Positions 7,009 to 16,128 of a DNA stretch of 31,345 nt are shown one piece after another. Position numbers and translations under genes: made by a program. The stretch is from Galactobacter sp. (GTDB taxonomy: Bacteria; Actinomycetota; Actinomycetes; Actinomycetales; Micrococcaceae): the NCBI RefSeq assembly GCF_022712295.1, contig NZ_JALAGT010000020.1, positions 1 through 31,345 on the forward strand. The letters run 5' to 3'. Numbering within the stretch: position 1 is the stretch's first letter; the number at the start of each line of letters is the position of its first letter. Under the pieces are notes generated by a model, which was given only the letters and a program-made list of their open reading frames with translations, searched no databases and was not told the origin of the DNA.

Positions 7009-9180
7009 TCAGGGCAGCACATCCACCTGGGTGGTGCCCGGGGCCAGCGGCAGCTGCTGCACCGCGGTGTAACCGATCCCGGAATCGCCCGAGGTACTGG
7101 CCATGGAGGCGTAGACCGTGCCGGACGTCCCGGCGATCCTGAGGCCGGCCGGGTTCCCGAGATCCTTCATGGACCTCGCTGCGATGGCGCCTTCCTTGAC
7201 CTCCACGGTGGCGGCCTTGCCCGGCTCGCCATCTGCGTTCACCGGCACCACGGTGACGGTGCCGTCACCGTCGACCGCGGTCATTCGCAGTGAGGCGTCA
7301 CCCCTGGTGGGTACCGCCACGAACTGATCGGTGGAGAGCGCCGGGGTGGCAACGACGTAGCCCACATCCCGCGCCGACTTGGGATCCGTGCCCTTCATGG
7401 TCCTGGCGGTCGCGACGATGGAATCGCTTCCCGCCACTTCGATGCTCCAGGTTCCGGCCTTCAATGAGCTGAGATCCACACCGAGCACCCCATTGGCAGG
7501 GACCTCCGCCGCGGACTCGAGCTCAGTGGCCTTTCCGTCCTGATCGCGCGCCACGACGGAGACCTGGGTACCGGCTCCGGTGGCGTCGGCGATCTGCACC
7601 TGCGGGTTCTGGTCGCCTGCACTCTCGGAACGCCCCAACTTCGTTGAGGCTTCTTTGCCAGGAACCGACACACCGGTCATGACCTGCGTGGTGTCGGGGC
7701 TACCGGCGGTGATGGTGTCGATCCCACCCGGGGTGGTGCCCCGCAACACCGACTGGTTGATGGAGGCCGAGACCGGAGCTCCGGAGGATTCCACCTTCAC
7801 GGCGGAGGCCTCGGCATCGACAGCCGTACCTCCCAGGTTCAGCGATCTGGTTTCACCGGCCTCGAGCGTGAAGGACTGGATGGCGCCGGTCGAGACCTCA
7901 CCGTCCTTGGTGTAGACGGTCGCGGACAGCCCCGCCGGGGTGTCGGACGGGTTGGTCACCGACAGCACGGCGGTGTGACCCACCGTGGTGGTGGCTCCCG
8001 TGAGCCACACGGTGTTGGACGTCGGCGCGCAGCCGGGTGCCGCGAATCCGGTCAGGTCGCCGGAGCCCTGCTGGATGGTGCGGGTCGCCGCTGCCGGCGA
8101 CGGCGAGCCTCCCAGCGGTTGCACCTTCACCCAGGACGCCTGCGCGGCTTCGATCGCCCGATCCACCACGCCCTTGACGCCACTGTAGCCGTCGGCTGCC
8201 TGCGCGGCGTCACCGTCGGCCGCCTCGTCAGCAGGCAGATCCTTGCTGAGCTCCTTGACGGTGCGGTCGTCGGAGAGCACCGTCACGCCCGGGATCCGCT
8301 GAGCCTGATCGCCTTGGGCCATCACCGACAGGCTGGAGCCCGCCTTCTGCGCTCCGGAGTCGTAGGCCTGGTCGCTCGTGGCCTCCTCCCCCACGCGCTG
8401 CACCGTGGGCGGGCACACGTAGGTTGAGGTCCCCGCGCCCGATCGAACGCTCGGAATGCTGGACTCGTGTTGTGCGGCCTCGGGGACGAAGCGCGGCGTC
8501 ACGGCGGCGGCCGCCACCGCAGCCACCAGTAAGGCGCCGCCCGTGATCCCCAGGGCCGTGCGGAAACGCCGCTTCGCCTGACCCGGATGGTCCTTGTCCG
8601 ACGGCGATGCTTCAGTGTCCGACGACGCGGCGGCGCCCGCCGTCGCGTCCTCCTCGGCGGCGTCCTCGGCGGGTTCGTCCGTCTCCTCTGCCGCGGCTTC
8701 GACTTCTTCGGGCCGGTCCTCAGCCGCGTCGGCAGGCGCTACGGAGTCGGCGGGCTCTGACTCTGGATCAGACTCAGACTCAGACTCAGACTCAGACTCA
8801 GAGGCAGAGGCAGAGGCAGAGGCAGAGGCAGTTTCCGGCTCCTCAGCCGATTCCTCAACCCGATCAGCCGCCTCAGCGTCTGACGTCTCTGCGTCAGTGT
8901 CTGCCGTCGCAGTCTCGGCCGCGCCGGTCCCGGCGGCATCAGCGTCTGCCGCTTCGGTGCCCGCGGTCTCTACAGGCGCCTGGTCCGCGTTTGGTTCGGT
9001 GACCTCGCCCTGTTCGACCTCACCCTGTTGGGGCTCGTCCTCGGTGGTTTCCGGCTGGGGCGCGGACGCCGGCTCCACGACGGGGTCCTGGGCGGGCTCG
9101 GCTGCAGACAGTTGGCCGGCTTCGGGCGGATTAGCGCCTTCTTGCCGCCGATCGTGGCGGGGATCTTCGTCGCTGCTCAT
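7009..9180 (-). CDS. DUF5719-family secreted/anchored surface protein
   Basis: A 723-residue protein. Residues 1 to about 200 are an acidic, disordered cytoplasmic region rich in Glu, Ala, Thr and Ser, including an SA/SE dipeptide repeat at about 117-137. One membrane helix follows (ALGITGGALLVAAVAAAAV, about 208-228), then about 490 extracellular residues rich in Ser, Thr, Gly and Val with repeated beta-sandwich-like segments such as GHTAVLSVTNPSDTPAGLSATVYT and a C-terminal LPLAPGTTQVDVLP. I match this architecture to DUF5719, whose function is unknown. The ATG at 9180 overlaps the stop of the upstream glycosyltransferase (ATGA), so translation is probably coupled; a longer frame extends upstream but opposes that gene's coding sequence. 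It may be a partner or substrate of the glycosyltransferase. Confidence 0.78.
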   Translation of the reverse strand: MSSDEDPRHDRRQEGANPPEAGQLSAAEPAQDPVVEPASAPQPETTEDEPQQGEVEQGEVTEPNADQAPVETAGTEAADADAAGTGAAETATADTDAETSDAEAADRVEESAEEPETASASASASASESESESESESDPESEPADSVAPADAAEDRPEEVEAAAEETDEPAEDAAEEDATAGAAASSDTEASPSDKDHPGQAKRRFRTALGITGGALLVAAVAAAAVTPRFVPEAAQHESSIPSVRSGAGTSTYVCPPTVQRVGEEATSDQAYDSGAQKAGSSLSVMAQGDQAQRIPGVTVLSDDRTVKELSKDLPADEAADGDAAQAADGYSGVKGVVDRAIEAAQASWVKVQPLGGSPSPAAATRTIQQGSGDLTGFAAPGCAPTSNTVWLTGATTTVGHTAVLSVTNPSDTPAGLSATVYTKDGEVSTGAIQSFTLEAGETRSLNLGGTAVDAEASAVKVESSGAPVSASINQSVLRGTTPGGIDTITAGSPDTTQVMTGVSVPGKEASTKLGRSESAGDQNPQVQIADATGAGTQVSVVARDQDGKATELESAAEVPANGVLGVDLSSLKAGTWSIEVAGSDSIVATARTMKGTDPKSARDVGYVVATPALSTDQFVAVPTRGDASLRMTAVDGDGTVTVVPVNADGEPGKAATVEVKEGAIAARSMKDLGNPAGLRIAGTSGTVYASMASTSGDSGIGYTAVQQLPLAPGTTQVDVLP
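8771..8830. repeat. Hexanucleotide microsatellite inside DUF5719 gene
   Basis: Five perfect copies of GACTCA (8771-8800) are followed directly by five perfect copies of GAGGCA (8801-8830). Read on the minus strand they encode Ala-Ser and Glu-Ser dipeptides. Gain or loss of a unit changes the protein by two residues without shifting the frame. Confidence 0.95.
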
Positions 9181-12100
9181 GCTTCCTCCTCCGCGGCCTG
9201 CTGGTGCTCCTCGTCCGTGTCCGAGTCCTCGTCCTTGCGACGTTGCGCCACCGTGGGTCGATAGGTGCGTTGGGTGCGTGCGTCCACCCTCCAGGCACGT
9301 GGGACGGGGATGATGGAGAGCAGGGAGACCAGCAACGCCAGGGACAACGCCGTCAGCCAGACCCAGGTCCACGGCTCGGAGCGGTGAATGCTCAAGGTAC
9401 CGCCGGAGGCAGGAACCTCCCAGGCCTGAGCCCAACCGTGCTCGGTGGCTGCGAGTTCCTTGCCGTTGATGGTGGCCTTCCACGCGGAGTCGGCGCGTTC
9501 GGAGAGCACCAGCACCCTGTCAGAGTCTCCGGAGGCGACGCGAACGCGATCCACGGTGCCTGCCTGGTTCTCGATCAGGGCCTGAGGCCTCCCGTCAGCC
9601 GACACGATGCGCACGCGAGACGTAGAGGAACCGGATTCGGCGACCTCGTCCGATGCACCGGCCGCAGTGTCCACCCACCAGATCCAGGACTGGTCCTTGG
9701 TGGACCGGCCCACCGGGGACAACCCGGGAACCGAATCCAACAGCTCGGAGAGCACCTCCGCGCCCGTTCCGTCCGAGGTCAGGACCACCGAAGAGACCGC
9801 GAGGTCGGCGAGGTCACTTCGCACGTCGGTCCCCTCACCGGAGGCGAGTGCGGCGACGACCTCGCGTACCGCAGTGGTCCCGTCGTCGGCCTTGGCACGC
9901 TGCGTGGTGTGGGGCAGGAACGCATTGCCCTTGAGCTTGTTGGCGGCCACCGTCGCGGAGAGATCCTCCAGGCGCGTACCGGCGCCGTCAGCGACCTCGG
10001 CCGTGATCCGCCCGTCCTTGGAGACCTCCAGGCTGAGGGTGCGCTGCTGCAGGGGCCCGGTTCCGCGGTCTGCGCTGGTGGCGGGCAGCTCCGAGGCATC
10101 TCCCTTGTTCACGAGAGCCGCGGTGGAAAGCGTGTTCACGGCGTCCTGGTCCTGGATCAGGCGCGGCGCCACCCACACCACCGATGCGGCGAGGGTACCC
10201 AGCGCCAGGATCGTGGTGAGTCCCCGGCGGAAACTCGTTGCGGCAATCCGCCTGCCCGCCATGAGATCGCGCCCGGACCCTGCTGCGTACAGCACGGCAA
10301 GGACGAACGCCGAGACGAAGGATCCGGTGAACGGGCCGACAGTGCTCTCCCCCACCACGGTGGAGTGCAGCCGTGCTGCCGCCACGCCACCGGCCAAGGT
10401 GACCAGGCCGATCAGCATCACCGTGCGGGCCACCGCACTGCGTGGTGCCAGGAGGGCGGGTAGCGCGAAGAGCGCCAACGGGATCACCACTGCGGCCAGT
10501 GCGGCCCAGATCCACCCGGAGCCGAGCACCTGCAGACCGGGAAGGTCTGCGGACGTGTCCACCGCCAGCGGCCACCCCAGCAGCTGCTGCCAGACCGGTG
10601 CAGGATCGGCGGCCAGAGGAAGTCCGGGCTGAACCAAGAGCGCCCGCGGCGAGCTCAAGGCATGGAGGAACAACGGAGCAGCAAGGGCCAGCGCCGGGAT
10701 CGGGACCCACCACAGGTTCCTTGAGCGCCGCGACACGAACGCCGCGATGAGGCAGCCGAGCACCAGCACCACGATGAGCAGCGGCTCCGCGGCAACGACC
10801 ACCGCCGCCAACAGGGAGGCGGCGGCCGTGGCGGCCCAGGACGGTGTGCCTCCGGTACCCGGGACGTGCCCACCCACGGTGTCGGTCCGCGCGGCGCCGA
10901 CGGCCCGGATGAGGGCCAAGAACAACAGTGGCAGCACTACGTGCACCACAACGGTGCCGGCCAGCCCCTGGGAGAGCGCGACCAGGAGCGAGGGGCTCAG
11001 GGAGAAGGCAACGGCACCGAAGAAACGGAATCCACTTGAGGAGGTGACCGCACCGAGCGCGAACCATGCGGTCAGGGCCGCCAGTGGCATGGCGATCAGC
11101 CACAGCACGGCACCAGCCTCCTGGGCGTGTCCGGCGGTCACCAGCTGCAGCAGCCAGATCAGCAGATCGAAGGGGTCCGGCGGCGCGGAGGTGCCCAGAC
11201 CAGGCGGTTGGACGAAGTCGGTGGCACGCGACCAGGCCTCGCCGATCACGGTGCCGGGGGCCAGCAGGGAACCGCCTGAAATGACGGAGGCACCCAGCAG
11301 CTTGTACATGCCGAGGACGGACAGCGCCGCAGAGATCAGAACGGCAATCAGGCCGCCGGTGGCTGATCCCGCCGGGCGTGGACCCTCGTCCAGGGCCTCG
11401 AAGTCGTCGTCGCCGCCGGAGGCCTCACGTTTGGGCTGCGCTGCAGTGGTGGAATGCGGTGCATCCGGTAGCAGCCGTTCCTCCCGTAGCGTCCGGGTCC
11501 GATCCCGAACCTGGGCAGGGGTGGCCAGCAAGGACTTGATCACGCCGGAAGGAACGCGTTTGTTGCGAGCAACGTCACGGCGACCGGAGAGCACCTTGCC
11601 GAGCCTGGCGATGCCGGTGAAGCCGGCGCCGACCTCGGTGGCCGCACCCCGCGGGTCCTTGGCCACGAATCGTCCGAGCGCCCGCCCCAGGCCGGCCACG
11701 ATCATCCAGACGGCCAGGAAGGGAGCCGCGAAGCCGGGGGCGTACTTCAGGCGGGTGTAGGCCGCCGCTCGCGCCTCGACACGCGGGCCTGTCACGGCCT
11801 CCACCGAGTCCGGCTGGTGTTCCATCGCGGCATCCGGCACCAACAGCACGCGGTGACCGGCCAGCCACATCCGGCGGCCGAGGTCGACGTCGTCTCCGAT
11901 TCCAGGCAGCGCCTGGTCGAAACCACCCAGGGCCTGGAGCACGTCGCGTCGCACCAGCATCCCTGCCGTGCTGACGCCGAGCGTGTCGGAGACGGAGTCG
12001 TACTGGCCCTGGTCCACCTCGTCGGTACCCACCCGGCTGAAGCGGTGACCTGTGGTGGTCAGGGTGGCGCCCACCTCGAGCAGGCGTTCGGGACGGGTGG

Positions 12101-12491
12101 CGTCGAGTTGCTTGGGGCCTGCGACGGTGGCTGAAGGTGCCTTCTCCACCGCGTCGAGCAGACGTTCCAGGGTGTCCGGACGTGGGGCGCTGTCATCGTG
12201 CAGCAGCCACAACCACTCCGTGACCCCCTCCGAGCGGGTGGAGGGGAGATGGTCCAACGCGGCACGCACCGCCTGGCCGAAGGATTTACCGGGCACGTCG
12301 AGGATCACCGAGTCCTCCGGCAGCCCCGCCATCAATCTGGTGCGGGAATCATCCACCGATCCCGCGTCGACCCCGAGGCACAGTTCTGGAGCCCGCGTCT
12401 GCGAGCGCAGCCCGTCCAGGGTCGCGTCGACGAAGGGTGCGCCGTCATGGGTGACGACAAGGGCTGTGACCAGATTCGCGCCAGGAATCAG
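9177..12491 (-). CDS. Giant membrane-bound family 2 glycosyltransferase
   Basis: A 1104-residue protein when started at CTG 12491. Residues 15-230 form a GT2 domain: TALVVTHDGAPFVDATLDG, WLLHDDSAPRPDTL (HDD acting as DxD, about residue 100), TAGMLVRRDVLQALGGFD, and GDDVDLGRRMWLAGHRV (about 199). About a dozen membrane helices follow to about residue 780, then roughly 250 extracellular residues, a last helix (WTWVWLTALSLALLVSLLSII) and a charged cytoplasmic tail. Expected role: assembling a cell-surface glycan from a nucleotide or polyprenyl sugar; the substrate is unknown. An in-frame GTG at 12356 would cut off the first strand and Rossmann start. The open frame above it has no ATG/GTG/TTG, but CTG 12491 overlaps the whiB2 stop as CTGA. 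It overlaps DUF5719 by ATGA. Confidence 0.82.
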   Translation of the reverse strand: MIPGANLVTALVVTHDGAPFVDATLDGLRSQTRAPELCLGVDAGSVDDSRTRLMAGLPEDSVILDVPGKSFGQAVRAALDHLPSTRSEGVTEWLWLLHDDSAPRPDTLERLLDAVEKAPSATVAGPKQLDATRPERLLEVGATLTTTGHRFSRVGTDEVDQGQYDSVSDTLGVSTAGMLVRRDVLQALGGFDQALPGIGDDVDLGRRMWLAGHRVLLVPDAAMEHQPDSVEAVTGPRVEARAAAYTRLKYAPGFAAPFLAVWMIVAGLGRALGRFVAKDPRGAATEVGAGFTGIARLGKVLSGRRDVARNKRVPSGVIKSLLATPAQVRDRTRTLREERLLPDAPHSTTAAQPKREASGGDDDFEALDEGPRPAGSATGGLIAVLISAALSVLGMYKLLGASVISGGSLLAPGTVIGEAWSRATDFVQPPGLGTSAPPDPFDLLIWLLQLVTAGHAQEAGAVLWLIAMPLAALTAWFALGAVTSSSGFRFFGAVAFSLSPSLLVALSQGLAGTVVVHVVLPLLFLALIRAVGAARTDTVGGHVPGTGGTPSWAATAAASLLAAVVVAAEPLLIVVLVLGCLIAAFVSRRSRNLWWVPIPALALAAPLFLHALSSPRALLVQPGLPLAADPAPVWQQLLGWPLAVDTSADLPGLQVLGSGWIWAALAAVVIPLALFALPALLAPRSAVARTVMLIGLVTLAGGVAAARLHSTVVGESTVGPFTGSFVSAFVLAVLYAAGSGRDLMAGRRIAATSFRRGLTTILALGTLAASVVWVAPRLIQDQDAVNTLSTAALVNKGDASELPATSADRGTGPLQQRTLSLEVSKDGRITAEVADGAGTRLEDLSATVAANKLKGNAFLPHTTQRAKADDGTTAVREVVAALASGEGTDVRSDLADLAVSSVVLTSDGTGAEVLSELLDSVPGLSPVGRSTKDQSWIWWVDTAAGASDEVAESGSSTSRVRIVSADGRPQALIENQAGTVDRVRVASGDSDRVLVLSERADSAWKATINGKELAATEHGWAQAWEVPASGGTLSIHRSEPWTWVWLTALSLALLVSLLSIIPVPRAWRVDARTQRTYRPTVAQRRKDEDSDTDEEHQQAAEEEA

Positions 12492-13045
12492 TTTGCTCGC
12501 TTTCTCAGGCGACGGCGTTCACGCTCCGAGAGCCCTCCCCAGATCCCGAAACGTTCGTCGTTGTCCAACGCGTAGTCCAGGCATTCCTGCCGAACGGTGC
12601 AGGAGGAGCACACCTTCTTGGCGTCCCGCGTGGAGCCGCCCTTCTCAGGGAAGAAGGCCTCGGGATCGGTCTGGGCGCACAGGGCCTCGGTCTGCCAGCC
12701 GAGTTCCCCTTCTTCCTGTTCGGAGAGGAAACCTTCCAGAGGGATCCAGACCTTCTGCGGCGACTGCGCCTCGAAGAGTTCGTCCTCGGAGTCGTCGGTG
12801 TCGTCCTCCGGTGTTGGGAGGTCGGTCACCGGTGCGATCCGGTCCTGCAGTTCATGTGGACGGGCGTGGGAGGACAGGAATGCCGTGGCGGCGTCCTCCA
12901 AGCTGGCCGAGTCGTAACGTTCGGCCGCTTCCGGATCAACAGGATCCAGGAACCAGTCCTGCGGCACCCTGGGGGTCCGGGATGCGCGGGCCGGAGCGGA
13001 TGCTCGCTCTGCGCCGTTCCTCTCGCTGTTCCCCACTTGCGTCAC
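12488..13045 (-). CDS. whiB2: WhiB-family Fe-S transcriptional regulator (WhiB2/WhmD type)
   Basis: Redox- or NO-sensitive [4Fe-4S] transcription factor. The four cluster ligands are C123, C146, C149 and C155 (C-x22-C-x2-C-x5-C). They sit in EALCAQTDPEAFFPEKGG and VCSSCTVRQECLDYAL, followed by the turn GIWGGLSERERRRLRK that contacts sigma-A and DNA. These residues closely match WhmD of mycobacteria, needed for septation and division. At 185 residues it is far longer than the usual 90-130 because of an acidic N-terminal extension (about residues 1-105). Start GTG 13045 has GGAAGG only 3 bases upstream; GTG 13036 gives 12 bases and is an alternative. It heads the glycosyltransferase-DUF5719 operon, overlapping the next gene. 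Confidence 0.9.
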   Translation of the reverse strand: MTQVGNSERNGAERASAPARASRTPRVPQDWFLDPVDPEAAERYDSASLEDAATAFLSSHARPHELQDRIAPVTDLPTPEDDTDDSEDELFEAQSPQKVWIPLEGFLSEQEEGELGWQTEALCAQTDPEAFFPEKGGSTRDAKKVCSSCTVRQECLDYALDNDERFGIWGGLSERERRRLRKRAN

Positions 13046-13170
13046 GTACCTTCCGGTCTAGCTGATGCTTACCACGTTGGTTCCGGGACCGGTCAAGGTT
13101 CCCAAACGCTGTCCTTCATGGTTTGGACTCCGGTGCCGGAGCCGGTCGAAAGTCGACCTCACTCCTGTAA

Positions 13171-13184
13171 TTACACTTGTGTAA
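13171..13184. promoter_or_regulatory. Palindrome TTACAC-TT-GTGTAA in the whiB2/TIGR03089 intergenic region
   Basis: A perfect inverted repeat with 6-base arms and a 2-base centre, AT-rich against a high-GC background, lying midway in the 236-base gap between divergent whiB2 and the TIGR03089 gene. The half sites resemble the BldD box (TNACNC-W-GNGTNA) but with one extra central base. TACACT (13172-13177) also fits a -10 box on the plus strand, so a bound protein could block that promoter. A possible weak whiB2 promoter on the minus strand is TTGACC (13096-13091). The rest of the gap shows nothing clear. Confidence 0.5.
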
Positions 13185-13281
13185 GTCGAGCACGTCAAAT
13201 GCTTCTTTTGCTTCAATCTCGGCGCAGGGGAGCCTTCCGGCCCTTCAACCAGCCCGAAACCTCGAATCCTTGGAGAAACCT

Positions 13282-13998
13282 ATGAGTGCACTTGCCCCAC
13301 CCCTTGACCTGCTCACGCGGCGTGGAGGCAGTCCTCGGCCGTTGTTGGTGGATGCCTCCTTGCCGCCGGCTCGGGTGGAGCTCAGCGGGCGAGTACTCGC
13401 CAATTGGTGGGCCAAGAACCTCGGTCTGCTCAGCACCGAGTTCTCTCTGGGGCCCGGTGACCGGGTGGAGATCCAGGCCGCCGCCTCCTGGCGCACCGTC
13501 CCGCTGGCTCTGTCCGCCCTGACCCTGGGAGCCACCGTCTCGGAGAACTCCGTGGAGGCCGCGGACGCGGACCTCGTCATCACGGATCACCTCGATGACG
13601 AGATCCTGGCGGCCCCCGAGGTGCTGGCGGTCGCCACCGAACCCCTGGCTCTGGACTTCGGCGCCGCCCTGCCCGCCGGCGTGGTGGACCACGCCGCTGA
13701 AGTGCGCGCCCACCCGGATCAGCCCATGTTCGACGCATCGGCGGCGGCTTCCAGCCGCCTCTCGCCCGCCCCGGGCGAGGAACCCACAGCGGGGCTGGAC
13801 TGGCTGGCGGACGCCGCCCACAGGCCGTCGGGCATTGACCAGGTGGTCTCGCTGTCCACGGGTCATGGGGTCCTGGCGGCGGCAATCCAGGTCCTCGCCG
13901 CCGGCGAGACCGGACACGTGGTGCTCCACGCCGGGGCCACCCCGGATGAGCGGCTCGCCGCTCAGGAGGGGATCACCGCTGCCGGTCCCACCTGGTGA
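13282..13998 (+). CDS. TIGR03089 family protein (adenylate-forming-enzyme-like N-terminal fragment)
   Basis: A 238-residue actinobacterial protein related to the N-terminal part of AMP-binding acyl-CoA synthetases but lacking their C-terminal half, which is normal for TIGR03089. Seen: RVELSGRVLANWWAKNLGLL, GPGDRVEIQAAASWRTVPLALSALTLGATV, ADLVITDHLDDE, and GVVDHAAEVRAHPDQ. No ATP-binding P-loop signature (STGTTG) is present, so enzyme activity is doubtful. The ATG has GGAGA 7 bases upstream. In M. tuberculosis the homologue (Rv3268, from memory) lies beside an LCP gene; here the LCP gene is 2.7 kb away. The end faces GtrA with a 19-base gap and no clear terminator. Confidence 0.85.
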   Translation: MSALAPPLDLLTRRGGSPRPLLVDASLPPARVELSGRVLANWWAKNLGLLSTEFSLGPGDRVEIQAAASWRTVPLALSALTLGATVSENSVEAADADLVITDHLDDEILAAPEVLAVATEPLALDFGAALPAGVVDHAAEVRAHPDQPMFDASAAASSRLSPAPGEEPTAGLDWLADAAHRPSGIDQVVSLSTGHGVLAAAIQVLAAGETGHVVLHAGATPDERLAAQEGITAAGPTW

Positions 13999-14017
13999 AT
14001 GCGGCGGGCCTGTGAAG

Positions 14018-14677
14018 TCAGCGGGCTTGGCCGTCCTCACCGTCTGCGTCCAGCTTCCAGCCGTCGTGCCGGTCGGGTCGGCTCTCCAAGTAGCGTTCCA
14101 CGGCCTCGTCACGCAGCGGCCTGCGCGGGTCGAATCCGGCCGCACCCTCCAGCTCCTGAGCCATCCCGAGGGCCTGCTCACGGGCGCCGCCACGACCTTC
14201 GCGGCTGCGCGGCGCGGTTTCGGGCTCGGTCTTCCCGGAGTCCCCCGTGAAGACCCAGTACTTGTAGGCCAGGTACCGGAAGATGGTGCCGAGCACCAGG
14301 CCGACGATGGAGCCCGAGACGAACATGGCCCACTGCGAATTCATGTCCAGGATGTACTTGGTGAAGGCCACACAGCCGGTCGCGATGAGCAGGCCGATCA
14401 CATTCATGACGACGAAGAGGACGAATTCCCGCACAACCTTGTCTTGGCGGCGGTCCTTGAACGTCCAGAAGCGGTTCGCGACCCAGGTGAACAGCGCCGC
14501 AGCGATGGAGCCCCACCCCTTGGCCCAGACCTCACCCTGATGCAGCGGGCCATTCATCAAATAGAGGTACAGGCCGGTGTCGATGATCCAGCCGAAGGTG
14601 CCGACCACACCGAACTTCGCGACCTCGCGCCACAACATGGACACCAGAGCACGAAGGCGTCGGTACAGGTTCGCCAC
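14018..14677 (-). CDS. GtrA family membrane protein
   Basis: Four-helix integral membrane protein of 219 residues, of the GtrA/DPMS_2 group thought to move polyprenyl-linked sugars across the membrane. Helices: FGVVGTFGWIIDTGLYLYLM, GSIAAALFTWVANRFWTF, FVLFVVMNVIGLLIATGCVAF and FVSGSIVGLVLGTIFRYLAYKYWVF; the family motifs NRFWTF and FRYLAYKYWVF are clear. The C-terminal 70 residues are charged and probably cytoplasmic. The GTG start has GAGG 8 bases upstream. It is divergent from purK, as in other actinobacteria, and fits the envelope-glycan theme of the region. Confidence 0.9.
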   Translation of the reverse strand: MANLYRRLRALVSMLWREVAKFGVVGTFGWIIDTGLYLYLMNGPLHQGEVWAKGWGSIAAALFTWVANRFWTFKDRRQDKVVREFVLFVVMNVIGLLIATGCVAFTKYILDMNSQWAMFVSGSIVGLVLGTIFRYLAYKYWVFTGDSGKTEPETAPRSREGRGGAREQALGMAQELEGAAGFDPRRPLRDEAVERYLESRPDRHDGWKLDADGEDGQAR

Positions 14678-14716
14678 GCTTCTGCCTCGCTCGCGTTCTC
14701 GGTTCCGGACGGCTTC

Positions 14717-14722
14717 ATGTTA
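14717..14722 (-). promoter_or_regulatory. Probable -10 box of GtrA gene
   Basis: TAACAT on the minus strand, about 40 bases before the GTG at 14677. The distance leaves room for a 5' leader with the GAGG ribosome site. Confidence 0.4.
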
Positions 14723-14826
14723 TCGCCCCACCGGGTCCGTTCCCTGCAAGAGCGTCACCGCTGTGCCCCTACGTCATCTGCGGTGGGTCTGGCTGAGCGA
14801 GTACGCGTTTCGCCTCCCCCCTTCGC

Positions 14827-14832
14827 TAGTCT
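14827..14832 (+). promoter_or_regulatory. -10 box of leaderless purK transcript
   Basis: TAGTCT followed by 6 bases and GTG 14839. This fixes the purK start in a frame different from the frame of the rest of the gene, supporting a frameshift. Confidence 0.55.
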
Positions 14833-14838
14833 TGAGGG

Positions 14839-15980
14839 GTGCATACCCCCAGAATCGGAGTCATCGGCGGCGGGCAGCTGGCGCGCATGATGGCCCTGCA
14901 GCGATCAACCTCGGCATCTCCCTCAGCATCCTCTGCGAGTCCGACGATGTCTCCTCCTCCTTCGCGGTGGCCAACGCCCCCGTCGGCGACTACAAGGACC
15001 CGGAGACCGTGATGGCCTTCGCGCGGACCGTGGACGCCGTGACCTTTGACCACGAACACGTGCCCCAGGAGATCCTGCGCGCGCTCGAGGACGAGGGCAT
15101 CGCCGTGCGCCCCGGCCCGGACGCACTGCGCCATGCACAGGACAAGCTCGTGATGCGTGCCGCCGTGGAACGCCTCGGCGAGCCCAACCCGGCTTGGGCC
15201 TCGGCCGAGTCCGTCGACGAGATCCTGGCCTTCGGCGACGCCAACGGCTGGCCCATCATCGCGAAGACCCCCCGCGGCGGTTACGACGGCAAGGGCGTGC
15301 GCGTCCTCCGCCGCGACGAGGTCGGCACCGTGACCGCCTGGTTGGACAACGGCGCCATCCTGCTTGAGGAGAAGGTGGACTTCGCCCGCGAGCTCTCCGT
15401 GCTCGTGGCGCGCCGCCCCTCCGGCGACGTGGCCGCCTGGCCCGTGGCTCACACCATCCAGGTGGACGGGGTGTGCGACGAGGTCATCGTCCCCGCCCCG
15501 GAGCTGGATCCAGCGGTGGCCAGTGCCGCCACCGCCACCGCCATCAAACTGGCCGGGGAGCTCGGCGTCACCGGCGTCCTCGCCGTGGAACTCTTCGAGA
15601 CCCCGGGCCGCGGCCCCGGCTACCTCATCAACGAGCTCGCCATGCGCCCGCACAACACCGGGCACTGGTCCCAGAACGGCTCCGTCACCAGCCAGTTCGA
15701 ACAACACCTCCGCGCCGTCCTGGACTGGCCGCTCGGGGATCCCTCCCCGCTGGCAGGACCCACCGTCATGAAGAACTACCTGGGTGGCCCCAACCAGGAT
15801 CTGCACGATGCCTTCCCCGCCGCACTCGCTGCCGACCCCGGAGTGAAGGTGCACATGTACGGCAAGTCGGTGCGCCCGGGTCGCAAGATCGGCCACGTCA
15901 ACGTGGTCGGTGCGCCCGGCGCCGACGTCGATCTGTTGCGCAGCCGAGCCGGCCGTGTGGCCTCGCTGATTCGCGGCTGA
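14839..15980 (+). CDS. purK: N5-carboxyaminoimidazole ribonucleotide synthetase PurK, with apparent -1 frameshift
   Basis: ATP-grasp enzyme that carboxylates AIR to N5-CAIR in purine synthesis. GTG 14839 opens with the family N-terminus (RIGVIGGGQLARMMA), but this frame ends near 15012. The body (NLGISLSILCESDD, GDYKDPETVMAFA, TFDHEHVP, RPGPDALRHAQDKLVMR, TPRGGYDGKGVRVL, LLEEKVDFARELSVLVARR, NELAMRPHNTGHWS) is in another frame, entered at about 14894-14896 where CCC seems to have lost one C. Restoring it gives 380 residues, the usual PurK length, joining ARMMA to PAAINLGI. Either an assembly error or a true mutation; body codons and motifs look undamaged. The body frame happens to be open upstream, but that sequence is not PurK-like. 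Confidence 0.85.
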
Positions 15981-16073
15981 CGCACGGCCGGTGCGGGGTC
16001 GGCTCGCGGCCGGGCAACCGGGAACGGCGGGACACGCCGTGCCGAGCCACCCGCCACGCACAGGCAGATCACG

Positions 16074-16120
16074 TAATCTCACCGTGTTCCCTCTCCATCG
16101 GCACCCATCCCCGTAAAGGA
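16074..16120 (+). promoter_or_regulatory. purE promoter -10 box and ribosome site
   Basis: TAATCT (16074-16079) is a good -10 box, and AAAGGA (16115-16120) is a ribosome site 8 bases before GTG 16129. purE may therefore have its own promoter besides any readthrough from purK. The 148-base gap shows no other feature. Confidence 0.5.
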
Positions 16121-16128
16121 TCCTCACC